21,452 nt of DNA. It comes from FEN-1219 sp037445815. Lineage in GTDB: Bacteria; Pseudomonadota; Gammaproteobacteria; Steroidobacterales; Rariloculaceae. Below are positions 1-7,129 of the stretch, piece after piece. Within the stretch, counting starts at the first letter, position 1. Every line of letters starts with the position of its first letter. Below the pieces are notes generated by a model. That model searched no databases and was not told where the DNA came from. It saw only the letters and a list, made by a program, of their open reading frames with translations. Location: positions 1 through 21,452 of the forward strand of contig JBBIJV010000040.1 in the NCBI GenBank assembly GCA_037445815.1, written 5' to 3'. Both the position numbers and the translations under genes were made by a program.

Positions 1-798
1 GAGTTCGGGGACGACCGCCTTCACGTGGCGCGCGTCGCGGGCGAGCATCTCCGCGTCCTCCACCGTGAGACTCACGCGGATCTCCATGGCCACGCCGCCG
101 CGCAGGGCCAGCTCGCGTGCTTGCAGCCGCCCGGCGCGGCGGCCGCATCGTGGCAGGAGATGGCGGAGCGCGTGCCGCTGCACGACTGGCTTCGAGCCGC
201 GGGCCAAGAAAAGATGCACGAGAACGTCCGCCGCGTGCCGGAGCTGGCACCGCTTCCGGCGTGCGCCTGGCTCATCGCGCGCGCGCGCGGCCGGCTCCAG
301 CCGGCGCTCGTCTACGACGCGGTCAGCCGCGAGAACCAGGTCCACGAGATGCGCACGAACAGCATGGCGCTGTTCGACTACGCTACGTTCGACGTCGTGC
401 AGTTCCTTCTGCAGGCACGCATGTCACTCACGTGCGGCTATCCGATGCAGCACTTCGAAACGCCGATGGTGCTGCATTACGCCGTCGGCCAGCAGATCAC
501 GCCGCATTTCGATTTCATCGACGCGAACGCACCCGACTACGCCGAGCAGATTCGCGAGCAAGGGCAGCGAATGGTCACGTTTCTACTGTACTTGAACGAG
601 GACTACGACGGCGGCGAGACGACCTTCCCGGAGCTCGGCATCGTCCATAAAGGCGCCGCGGGCAGCGGGCTCTATTTCATCAATGCCCATGCCGATCTGA
701 CGCCGAACCGACGGATGATCCATACCGGCTCGCCGCCCGTGCGCGGCGAGAAGTGGATCGTCAGTCAGTTCATCGTGAGCAAACGCCTGCGGCCCTGA
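1..798 (+). CDS. 2OG-Fe(II) oxygenase, prolyl-4-hydroxylase type (5' truncated by window)
   Basis: Probable Fe(II)/2-oxoglutarate dioxygenase that would hydroxylate a protein side chain, most likely proline. The frame is open to base 1; a GTG at 25 and an ATG at 160 exist but neither has a convincing ribosome binding site, and family members of this type carry Sel1-like repeats before the catalytic domain, so the start probably lies upstream. Visible catalytic features: the HxD motif (His codon 505-507, Asp codon 511-513, in PHFDF), the YLNEDYDGGETTFP strand typical of P4H folds, the distal iron-binding His (721-723, MIHTG) and the 2OG-binding Lys in GEKW (751-753). The stretch HGHAAAQGQL near codon 85 looks like the end of a Sel1 helix. 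The first ~85 bases are less convincing (see findings). Substrate unknown. It converges with the next gene across an 18-base gap. Confidence 0.85.
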   Translation, partial: EFGDDRLHVARVAGEHLRVLHRETHADLHGHAAAQGQLACLQPPGAAAASWQEMAERVPLHDWLRAAGQEKMHENVRRVPELAPLPACAWLIARARGRLQPALVYDAVSRENQVHEMRTNSMALFDYATFDVVQFLLQARMSLTCGYPMQHFETPMVLHYAVGQQITPHFDFIDANAPDYAEQIREQGQRMVTFLLYLNEDYDGGETTFPELGIVHKGAAGSGLYFINAHADLTPNRRMIHTGSPPVRGEKWIVSQFIVSKRLRP

Positions 799-816
799 GC
801 CGAAAGCGCGCGCGAT

Positions 817-1362
817 TCACTCCTTCCAGCCTGCCGGCGGCTCCGTGCCCGCGACGATCTGACGCGTCTTGTAACGCCAGCGGCCGTCGACCTTGACGAA
901 GGTGCTGTACTCCTTGCCCTGCGTGATGACCTGAACGGGATCGCCCTGCTTCTCCATCACGTACTCGGTGTAGACAAGCTGCGCCGTCGCCGAATCGCCG
1001 TGCACGACGATGAGCGGGTTGTCCACCGCTACGATGAACGAAAAGCGCTCCGGCCGCGGCGGGCGCGGCGCCTGTCCCGGCGCCCGGCCGTAGGCCTGCA
1101 TGATGCCGTCCCTGCCCTTGAAACGGCGCTCGCCGAGGATCAGCTCGGCGTCGGGGGCGTAGAAGTCCGCGAAGTTTTCCGCGTTCTCCCGGCCGAAATT
1201 GTTGTAGTAACGCGTGATCAGGTCCTGGATCTGAAGACGATCGACGAGCGTCGCGGCGGTGACCTCCTGCGCGCTTGCGCCCGGGCCAAACGTCAGTGCG
1301 AGACAGAAGACGCTCAAAGCACCGAACAATGCCCGGCGTAACGGGCTTGCAATCGCGATCAT
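817..1362 (-). CDS. Secreted NTF2-like / SnoaL-like (DUF4440-type) protein
   Basis: A 181-residue protein of the NTF2-fold superfamily. Residues 1-32 form a Sec signal peptide (basic MIAIASPLRRALF, hydrophobic core, cleavage near ASAQE). The mature part starts with LVDRLQIQDLITRYYNNF, the classic first helix of SnoaL-like domains, followed by FADFYAPDAELILGERRFKGRDGI and a C-terminal strand pattern ending in DGRWRYKTRQI. Such domains are small cone-shaped barrels used as isomerases, dehydratases or ligand-binding modules; the sequence does not say which. The ATG at 1362 is preferred to longer frames because GAGGAG lies five bases upstream and the signal peptide begins there. It is monocistronic and divergent from the 1582 gene, with about 220 bases between the two starts. 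Confidence 0.8.
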   Translation of the reverse strand: MIAIASPLRRALFGALSVFCLALTFGPGASAQEVTAATLVDRLQIQDLITRYYNNFGRENAENFADFYAPDAELILGERRFKGRDGIMQAYGRAPGQAPRPPRPERFSFIVAVDNPLIVVHGDSATAQLVYTEYVMEKQGDPVQVITQGKEYSTFVKVDGRWRYKTRQIVAGTEPPAGWKE

Positions 1363-1581
1363 GGTGACTCCTCGGTTGTTTTTCTGGCCGTTTCGCTGAG
1401 AAAGCCTTGGTCGACGCGGGAGCAGTGTATTGCTCCGGCCCGCCCACCGGATAGCCCCTCGCCTGGCCACCCGGTGCAACGCCGCCCGCGCCGCGCGGTG
1501 ACGGAGCCGGTTCTCGGCGTTGCCGGGCGCCGCCGGCGGAGCGATCATCGGCTGAACGATCCAGCGAGAGGAGCTACCTCA

Positions 1582-2697
1582 ATGGCGTCCAGGCTGCTCG
1601 GTTCAGTGGGCCTCGTCACGGCGCTCGTCGGCGCGGCCGCTTTCGTTTCGGATCGGGTCGTTGCGCAGCAACGGGCGTCCGCTCCGCCGCTCGTGATCAC
1701 CGCGTTCGGCGAAAACAGCCCGCCTCCCTACACAGCGCCGCGCACCTCGTGGGGCGAGCCGGACCTGCAGGGCGTTTGGTCGAGCGACGACACGGCGGGT
1801 ATTCCGATGTCTCGGCCGGAGCAGTACGGCGACCGGCTCTATCTCAGCGCCGAGGAGTATGCCGAGCGCGCTCAGCAAATCGCGCGCGGCGTCGAGCGGG
1901 CCGTGAACGAGGCGACGAGCACGTTTCGTCAGGACTTCGCGCGCCGCGCGTTCTGGCAAACGTCGTTGATCGTCGATCCGGCCGACGGACGGCTCCCCGC
2001 GTACACGGCCGAAGGCATGAAGCGGCCCATGCCGCGCGGGACGTACGGCAACGGCCCGCTCGACAGCTACACCGACTTCTCGCTCTACGAGCGCTGCATC
2101 ACGCGCGGTATCGCGGGCTCGACGCTGCGCGTGGTTTACGGCAATGGCCAGCGCATCGTGCAGGCGCCCGGTGTGGTCGCGGTCTCATACGAGATGGTGC
2201 ACGATACGCGGCTCATCTATACCGACGGCCGGCCGCACATCAACGAAGCGATCCGCCAGTATCTCGGCGATTCGCGGGCGCATTGGGAGGGCGACGAGCT
2301 CGTGGTGGAAACCACGAACCTCACGGACCGGACGGCGATCGGGCTCAACGGCAACGGCAATCGCCACAGCAGTCGCATGAAGCTCACGGAACGATTCAAG
2401 CGCGTGGCCGACGACGTCATCCAGTACCAGCTGACCGTCGACGATCCCGTCACCTACGAGCGGCCGTTCACGCTCTCTTTGCCTCTGACGCCGCTGGAGG
2501 GCGGGAAACTGCTCCCCTACGACTGCCACGAGGGGAACTACGCGATCCTGCAGTCGCTCTCGGCCGAGCGCGCCGAGGACCGTGCGCTCGAAGAAGACAG
2601 AAGGAAGGGCATCATTCGCGAGCGGCGGCCCGTGCAGGGTGGGCTCGGCGTCGGCGGCCAACCGATCTCCGAAGGTGCCGGAATACCGTCGCGCTAG
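1582..2697 (+). CDS. Secreted protein of unknown function (PDLQGVW family)
   Basis: A 371-residue exported protein. Start at ATG 1582 because GAGAGGAG precedes it by about eight bases and a signal peptide follows at once (MASRLLGSVGLVTALVGAAAF, cleavage near VVAQQ). The motif GEPDLQGVWS at about residue 60 and the C-terminal pattern HWEGDELVVETTNLTDRT ... ERFKR ... YQLTVDDPVTYERPFTLSLPL ... YDCHEGNYA mark a family common, often as many paralogues, in acidobacteria and environmental gammaproteobacteria. The C-terminal half reads as a beta-rich, lipocalin-like domain. No catalytic motif is recognised. It probably acts in the periplasm or at the outer membrane. No neighbour is co-transcribed. 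The function is unknown to me; the family resemblance is from memory of the motif pattern. Confidence 0.8.
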   Translation: MASRLLGSVGLVTALVGAAAFVSDRVVAQQRASAPPLVITAFGENSPPPYTAPRTSWGEPDLQGVWSSDDTAGIPMSRPEQYGDRLYLSAEEYAERAQQIARGVERAVNEATSTFRQDFARRAFWQTSLIVDPADGRLPAYTAEGMKRPMPRGTYGNGPLDSYTDFSLYERCITRGIAGSTLRVVYGNGQRIVQAPGVVAVSYEMVHDTRLIYTDGRPHINEAIRQYLGDSRAHWEGDELVVETTNLTDRTAIGLNGNGNRHSSRMKLTERFKRVADDVIQYQLTVDDPVTYERPFTLSLPLTPLEGGKLLPYDCHEGNYAILQSLSAERAEDRALEEDRRKGIIRERRPVQGGLGVGGQPISEGAGIPSR

Positions 2698-2720
2698 CCG
2701 CGACTGCGCCGTGCGCGGCG

Positions 2721-2924
2721 TTAGAGCGCATGCGTCTCGGATTCGAGGTCGATACCGCGAGTCTTCGCCCATCCCGCCGCCGAGAGCCAGTAGCGGTCGC
2801 ACACGGCGAACATCGTCTCGTCGTCGTCCACGTCGTTGTCGATGAGCCTGCGGCACGGCACGTCGTGACCCGCAAGACGACCCGGCAAATCGAGCGATTC
2901 CGCTGGAGCCGCCGTGGCCGTGGA
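2721..2924 (-). pseudogene. Possible decayed small ORF in the 2698-3022 intergenic region
   Basis: The 325-base gap between the 1582 gene and the kinase holds no clean gene. On the minus strand, a stop-free stretch of 67 codons ending in TAA (2721-2723) has codon choice and composition typical of real coding DNA in its second half, which reads DNDVDDDETMFAVCDRYW and then a stretch ending ESETHAL. There is no ATG except an internal one giving about 28 residues. The same frame is closed upstream by a TAG at 2925-2927, preceded by a nine-residue ATG frame (MIGLANRRA). It could be the 3' remnant of a gene downstream of the kinase, a gene using a TTG or GTG start, or a coincidence of GC-rich sequence. 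I do not recognise the protein. Confidence 0.3.
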
Positions 2925-3022
2925 CTACGCGCGCCGATTTGCGAGGCCGATCATGTTGCAGCCCACGGCAAGCCGAGCGCGCAGGCCGCAACGACGCTGC
3001 GACAGACGCCGGGCCGTAGACC

Positions 3023-4390
3023 TCAAAGTAGACCCGCGCGCCCGAGCTCGACGCGCAGCTCGGCGCCGCCAAGCTCCGATTCTCGGACCTCGAGCGTGCC
3101 GCGATAGAGCTCGACGGTCTCGCGGACGACGGCGAGGCCTATCCCTTGCCCCGGCACGGATTCGTCGGCGCGCTTGCCGCGCCGGAACAACATGTCGGCT
3201 TCGTCGGGCGCGATGCCGCCGCCGTCGTCGCCGACGGTGATGACGAGCTTCTCCGGCGTGGACCGCGCCGTCACGCGCACGCGCGACTTGCAGTACTTGT
3301 AGCCGTTGTCCATGAGGTTGCCGAGAATCTCCGTGAGATCGCCCGGATCGCCGCGGAACGTGGCACCCGGCGCAACGTCGACGCGGCACGTCACGCGCTT
3401 GTCGCGGTACACCTTATCTAGCGTCTGCTTCAAATCGTCGACGATCGGCGCGACGGCGACCGGCTCCGTGCCGAGCCCCGATGCACCCGTCGCGCGCGCC
3501 CGCTTGAGCTGGTACGACACGCGTTGGTCCATGCGCTCGAGCTCACGTTCGAGCAGCTCTTGCGCCGCGAACGGCGCACGCGTGCGTTGCTCCGCCAGCA
3601 ACGTGCGCATCGCCGCGAGCGGAGTCTTCAGGCTGTGCGCCAAGTCGTCGAGCGTGTTGCGATAGCGCGCGAGGCGCCGCCGCTCCGTATCGATCAGAGT
3701 GTTCAAGTTGTCGGCGAGGCCGACGATCTCGGACGGATAACGGCCGGTGAGCTTCACGCGCTCGCCGGCCTCGACCTCGCGGACCTGCCGCTCGAGGCGC
3801 TTGAGCGGCAAAAGCACGAACGTCAGTAAGCCGCTCAGCACGATCAGCATTGTCAGCGTGATGCCGAAGAACCAGCCGATCAAGATGCGGCGAAAGGCGG
3901 CCTGCCGCTCGAAGTACGGCTCGAGCGACAACGCGACGGCGAAGGTATAGTCGGCCGAGCGCCCGTTCGCGAATTCCCACGTGATGCCCTTCAAGAACGA
4001 CTCGAGCGGCGGGAACCCCGGCACGTTGAGCCGCTCGAAGCGCTCTTCGCCGGCCACGGTGAGATAGTCGAGCGGGAAGTCACGTCCCAGGAGCGACAAC
4101 GACTGCCACACGGCGCGGCCGTCGTCGGAATACAGCGCACCATAGAGGCCCGAGTTCGCGACCTCGAACTGCTCGTCTAGAGCGCCGCTCGACAGCGAAA
4201 GCTCGTTGCCCTCCTCCTTTACGGTGCCGATCAAGCCGAAGATTTGCACCTCGAGGAGCTCGCGGCGCGCTTGGTCCATGCTGTTGCGGAACGCAACGTC
4301 GAGCACCACGCCCGTCGCGGCAAACAACACGACGAGCGCAACGCTGACCCAGAGCACGACGCGCGCACGAAGGGAGCGAACGAGCGCCAT
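3023..4390 (-). CDS. Sensor histidine kinase, PhoQ-like
   Basis: A 455-residue membrane histidine kinase that should autophosphorylate on His and pass phosphate to the response regulator just upstream. Transmembrane helix 1 is at about 11-33 and helix 2 at about 168-194 (ILIGWFFGITLTMLIVLSGL), enclosing a periplasmic sensor region of about 135 residues. A HAMP-like segment follows (LPLKRLERQVREVEAGE). The H-box is DDLAHSLKTPLAAM with His252. The ATP-binding domain has an N-box (EILGNLMDNGYKYC, about 354-367), a G1 box (GDDGGGIAPDE) and a G2 box (GQGIGLAVV). The AHSLKTPLA H-box and DNGYKYC N-box are characteristic of PhoQ-type kinases. It starts 15 bases after the regulator's stop codon and is surely co-transcribed. 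The signal is unknown; PhoQ proteins sense divalent cations, acid or antimicrobial peptides, but specificity cannot be read here. Confidence 0.93.
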   Translation of the reverse strand: MALVRSLRARVVLWVSVALVVLFAATGVVLDVAFRNSMDQARRELLEVQIFGLIGTVKEEGNELSLSSGALDEQFEVANSGLYGALYSDDGRAVWQSLSLLGRDFPLDYLTVAGEERFERLNVPGFPPLESFLKGITWEFANGRSADYTFAVALSLEPYFERQAAFRRILIGWFFGITLTMLIVLSGLLTFVLLPLKRLERQVREVEAGERVKLTGRYPSEIVGLADNLNTLIDTERRRLARYRNTLDDLAHSLKTPLAAMRTLLAEQRTRAPFAAQELLERELERMDQRVSYQLKRARATGASGLGTEPVAVAPIVDDLKQTLDKVYRDKRVTCRVDVAPGATFRGDPGDLTEILGNLMDNGYKYCKSRVRVTARSTPEKLVITVGDDGGGIAPDEADMLFRRGKRADESVPGQGIGLAVVRETVELYRGTLEVRESELGGAELRVELGRAGLL

Positions 4391-4405
4391 GGAGCTACTG
4401 CGCGG

Positions 4406-5098
4406 TCAGTCGGCGTCCGGCGCGCCGCGCGCGGCGGCTAGGCGGTAGCCGCGGCCGCGCAGCGTCTCGATGGGTTTGTAGGAATTCTCCGGATCGAGCT
4501 TGCGCCGCAAGCGGCCGATGAATACCTCGATCACGTTGCTGTCGCGCTCGAAGTCCTCGCTGTAAAGCGCTTCGGTGATTTGCGTCTTCGACAGCACCTC
4601 ACCCGCGTGCAGCATCAGATACTCGAGCAGCTTGTACTCGAAGCTCGTGAGATCGAGCTTCGCACCGTTGACTTTGACTTCCTGCGTTCGCGTATCGAGC
4701 GTGATCGGCCCGCACACGAGCTCCGACTGCGCCCAGCCGCCGGCGCGCCGCAAGAGCGCGTCGACGCGCGCGAGCAACTCCTCGACGTTGAACGGCTTCA
4801 CGACGTAGTCGTCGGCGCCGAGCTTCAGCGCCTCGACTTTGTCCTGCCAGCGGTCGCGCGCCGTCAGCACGAGGATCGGATAGTCTTTGCCGTCGGCTCG
4901 AAGCTGCTTGATGAGGTCGACGCCGGACATGCTCGGGAGACCTAAGTCCACGATCGCGAGATCGACGGGGTACTCGCGCGCGTAATAAAGCCCCTCGCGC
5001 CCGTCCACGGACCTCTCGACGGAATAGCCGGCTTGCTCGAGCTGCGCGGCGAGCGAACGGCTCAGGTTCGGGTCGTCTTCGACGAGGAGCAGCCGCAT
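4406..5098 (-). CDS. OmpR/PhoP-family response regulator
   Basis: A 230-residue DNA-binding response regulator. The receiver domain (1 to about 118) has the acidic pocket (VEDD at 6-9), the phospho-acceptor Asp51 in AIVDLGLPSMSG, the conserved Thr in VLTARD and the Lys in DDYVVKPF. The C-terminal winged helix (about 130-225) has the OmpR-type pattern FEYKLLEYLMLHAGEVLSK, SNVIEVFIGRLRRKLDP and the terminal wing ETLRGRGYRL. It is the cognate partner of the kinase that follows it by 15 bases and lies 12 bases after the PepSY gene stop, so the three genes form one transcription unit. The sequence is close to PhoP-type regulators of gammaproteobacteria; the target regulon cannot be inferred from this window. 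Confidence 0.95.
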   Translation of the reverse strand: MRLLLVEDDPNLSRSLAAQLEQAGYSVERSVDGREGLYYAREYPVDLAIVDLGLPSMSGVDLIKQLRADGKDYPILVLTARDRWQDKVEALKLGADDYVVKPFNVEELLARVDALLRRAGGWAQSELVCGPITLDTRTQEVKVNGAKLDLTSFEYKLLEYLMLHAGEVLSKTQITEALYSEDFERDSNVIEVFIGRLRRKLDPENSYKPIETLRGRGYRLAAARGAPDAD

Positions 5099-5110
5099 GC
5101 AGAGCCGCGC

Positions 5111-5494
5111 CTAGAGAAACGCGCCGGTCTGCGCATCGATGCGGAAACTGCGCACCGTGCGGCCGTCCTCACCGAGGATGCGAATCTCGTGGACGAGGCG
5201 GTCGCCGACGCGCACGGTTTCGGCGCGCACGACACGGCCCCGGAACCGGCTCTGCGCCATCGCCGTCGCTTGCGCCAGCGACACGCCTTCGCGCTGCGAA
5301 GGAAACAACTGATCGCGCTGCGCAGGCCGCAACGGCTCGTCGACCCGGTCGGCTTGCGCGAGCCACGCCGGAGCCGGACGCGGCCGCGCCAATGCCGGAT
5401 CGGCGATGACGAGGGCGACCGCAGCGAGCCAGGCCGCCATCACACCGGTTACGCCTGCGCGCTTGATCGACGTTACGAAGCGATGGGGCGTCAT
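5111..5494 (-). CDS. PepSY-domain exported protein
   Basis: A 127-residue protein with an N-terminal hydrophobic signal/anchor (about 12-35, GVTGVMAAWLAAVALVIADP, ending ALARP) and a C-terminal PepSY domain (GVSLAQATAMAQSRFRGRVVRAETV ... VHEIRILGEDGRTVRSFRIDAQTG). PepSY domains are small periplasmic modules often linked to peptidase inhibition, iron handling or two-component systems, and proteins of this kind often precede PhoP/PhoQ-like regulators, where they may modulate the sensor. The start at ATG 5494 is preferred over the upstream in-frame ATG at 5590 because the latter would overlap the preceding gene and add 32 non-signal residues; no strong ribosome binding site is visible for either. 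The stop codon is 12 bases before the response regulator start. Confidence 0.75.
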   Translation of the reverse strand: MTPHRFVTSIKRAGVTGVMAAWLAAVALVIADPALARPRPAPAWLAQADRVDEPLRPAQRDQLFPSQREGVSLAQATAMAQSRFRGRVVRAETVRVGDRLVHEIRILGEDGRTVRSFRIDAQTGAFL

Positions 5495-5553
5495 TGGCGA
5501 CACAGCTTGTGGTCGAGCCTCGGTCCACGTCAAGGAAGCTACTGAGGGAAAGC

Positions 5554-5576
5554 CGGGCGGGCCCGAGGCGCGCCCG
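5554..5576 (-). terminator. Candidate hairpin between glycine-zipper and PepSY genes
   Basis: CGGGCG (5554-5559) and CGCCCG (5571-5576) can pair in the gap between two minus-strand genes. Read leftward, the stem is followed by GGCTTTCCCTC, which is pyrimidine-rich but not a U-tract. It may partly attenuate transcription into the PepSY/two-component unit. This is weak evidence in DNA of such high GC. Confidence 0.25.
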
Positions 5577-5586
5577 CAAGGCGCTC

Positions 5587-6171
5587 TCAATACCGCACCC
5601 GCCGATAACCCACGGGCTGCGCCGCGATCTCGATCCAGTCGCCGGGATGGCGATCCATCCGCGTCGTGTAGTGGCGGCCGTCGAGCCGGTACGTCACGAG
5701 ATAGCCGTCGACGACGCGCTCCGTAACGCGGTCGTGCACGACGGCGCAGCGCTGCACGGCCACGTCGCGCACCGCGCCCGCGCCGTTACGAATCGCACGC
5801 TCGCGCGCGACGGCGCCGCCGGCGACCGCGCCGAGCACCGTTAGGATGTCGCGGTCGTTGCCGCTGCCGAACTGCCGGCCGATCGCGGCGCCCACGATGC
5901 TGCCGGCCGCCGTCTGGCCAGCCACACCGAAGGGGCGAACGGGCTCGCGGACGATCTCGTCCCAGCACTCCTCGCGCGGCCGATCGACCGCGACGTAGCG
6001 CACCACGGGTTCGACGTCGACGACGCGGGCCGAGACGACGGCCGGCGCGGGCACGACGTGCACGTGGTGCGCGTGACCCTGGCCGCGGCCGTGATGACCG
6101 TGGCCGGCCAGCGCCGGCGAGGCGCCGAGAAAGCCCAATACGGCAACAGCCAGAAATTTCTTCGCCAACAT
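5587..6171 (-). CDS. Exported glycine-zipper protein, His-rich
   Basis: A 194-residue envelope protein. The signal peptide MLAKKFLAVAVLGFLGASPALA is followed by a histidine-rich stretch (HGHHGRGQGHAHHVH, about residues 24-38) that could bind divalent metals. The central segment GQTAAGSIVGAAIGRQFGSG ... TVLGAVAGGAVA is a glycine zipper of the 17-kDa antigen / SlyB type (two short membrane-inserting helices with small-xxx-small spacing). The C-terminal domain (VVDGYLVTYRLDGRHYTTRMDRHPGD) resembles the beta-rich tails of these proteins, here without a lipobox cysteine. AAGGAG upstream of ATG 6171 supports the start. It precedes the PepSY-regulator-kinase genes on the same strand by 92 bases; SlyB-type proteins are often PhoP-linked, so shared control is plausible but inferred. 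Confidence 0.8.
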   Translation of the reverse strand: MLAKKFLAVAVLGFLGASPALAGHGHHGRGQGHAHHVHVVPAPAVVSARVVDVEPVVRYVAVDRPREECWDEIVREPVRPFGVAGQTAAGSIVGAAIGRQFGSGNDRDILTVLGAVAGGAVARERAIRNGAGAVRDVAVQRCAVVHDRVTERVVDGYLVTYRLDGRHYTTRMDRHPGDWIEIAAQPVGYRRVRY

Positions 6172-6194
6172 GGCAGCTCTCCTTCTCTCCCGCG

Positions 6195-6216
6195 GCCCCC
6201 AGGGACCTTGGGGGGC
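6195..6216. other. GC-rich inverted repeat upstream of the glycine-zipper gene
   Basis: GCCCCC (6195-6200) and GGGGGC (6211-6216) form a six-pair stem with a ten-base loop, about 24 bases upstream of the glycine-zipper start and 116 bases past the mazG stop. There is no T-run on either side, so it is as likely an operator or leader hairpin as a terminator. The rest of the 6172-6331 gap shows no gene. Confidence 0.25.
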
Positions 6217-6331
6217 AGATTAGGAGCGCAGCCCTGAATCGCACCTGAATGCGGAAACGCCGCTCCAGCAAAGGCCGATCAAGGCGTTACGAGCGTCCAC
6301 GCTGCGCCGCCACGCCCGCGGGACGGCCCGA

Positions 6332-7129
6332 TCACTGCGCGGCCTTGGCGCGGCGCCACAGCGCATCGAGCGCGGCGGCGTCGAAGCTCTCCCACGGCCG
6401 GCCGCTTGCGCGCACTTCGGCCTCGACGGCGCGAAACCGCCGCGTGAACCGCTCGTTGGCCGACCGCAGGCACGTTTCCGGGTCGAACGCGAGGTGCCGG
6501 CTCAAGTTCGCGATCGAGAAGAGCAGATCGCCGAGCTCCGCCCCGATCTCGGCGCGGTCCCCGCTCGAGACGGCAGCGTCGAGCTCGGCGAGCTCTTCGT
6601 CGACTTTCGCGCGGACCGGCGCGACGTCGGGCCAGTCGAAGCCGACGGTCGCCGCCCGCTTGCCGAGCTTCACGGCGCGCGTCAGCGCCGGGAGCGCGAT
6701 GGGCACGTCGTCGAGCACGCCGGCGCCGATATCGTTCGACGCTCGTTCCTCGCGCTTGATCTCCTCCCAGCGCTTCGTCTGCGCCGCGCTGTCGGCGACG
6801 ACTTGATCGCCGAACACGTGCGGATGGCGGCGCAGCATCTTGGCGCAGATCGCGCGCGCGACGTCGCCGAACGCAAATGCTCCGGCCTCCTCCGCCATGC
6901 GCGCGTGAAACACCACTTGGAACAGCAAATCCCCGAGCTCGTTCTTCAGGTCGGCAAGATCGCCGCGCTCGCTCGCGTCCGCGACCTCGTAAGCCTCTTC
7001 GATCGTGTACGGCGCGATCGTCGCGAACGTCTGCTCGAGGTCCCACGGGCAGCCGCGCTCGCGGTCGCGGAGCCGCGCCATGATCGAAAGGAGCTCGACA
7101 ACGGGCTCTACATCGGTTTCAGTCGTCAT
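6332..7129 (-). CDS. mazG: Nucleoside triphosphate pyrophosphohydrolase MazG
   Basis: A 265-residue all-alpha NTP pyrophosphohydrolase that converts NTPs and dNTPs to monophosphates plus pyrophosphate, clearing non-canonical nucleotides and influencing ppGpp-linked stress survival. Length matches E. coli MazG (about 263). Two tandem MazG domains are visible: the first has CPWDLEQTFATIAPYTIEEAYEVADA with the metal-binding EExxE and the downstream ELGDLLFQVVFHA; the second has VDEELAELDAAV and AELGDLLFSIANLSRHL. The KRWEEIKREE segment between them is also diagnostic. The ATG overlaps the end of the CoA pyrophosphatase gene by 11 bases (the shared sequence encodes the terminal Asp residues of one and Met-Thr-Thr of the other), so translation is probably coupled. 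It is the last gene of the fumC-nudL-mazG unit. Confidence 0.95.
   Translation of the reverse strand: MTTETDVEPVVELLSIMARLRDRERGCPWDLEQTFATIAPYTIEEAYEVADASERGDLADLKNELGDLLFQVVFHARMAEEAGAFAFGDVARAICAKMLRRHPHVFGDQVVADSAAQTKRWEEIKREERASNDIGAGVLDDVPIALPALTRAVKLGKRAATVGFDWPDVAPVRAKVDEELAELDAAVSSGDRAEIGAELGDLLFSIANLSRHLAFDPETCLRSANERFTRRFRAVEAEVRASGRPWESFDAAALDALWRRAKAAQ

Noticed and set aside
2695..2732. Imperfect GC-rich inverted repeat after the 1582 gene as a terminator
   Set aside because: Pairing needs a bulge, and there is no T-run on either strand; chance is likely in this composition.
1749..3107. A 452-codon plus-strand frame across the 1582 gene and the kinase 3' end
   Set aside because: Shadow of the secreted-protein frame; Arg-rich, no domains, and it runs on through the intergenic region and into the antisense of the kinase.
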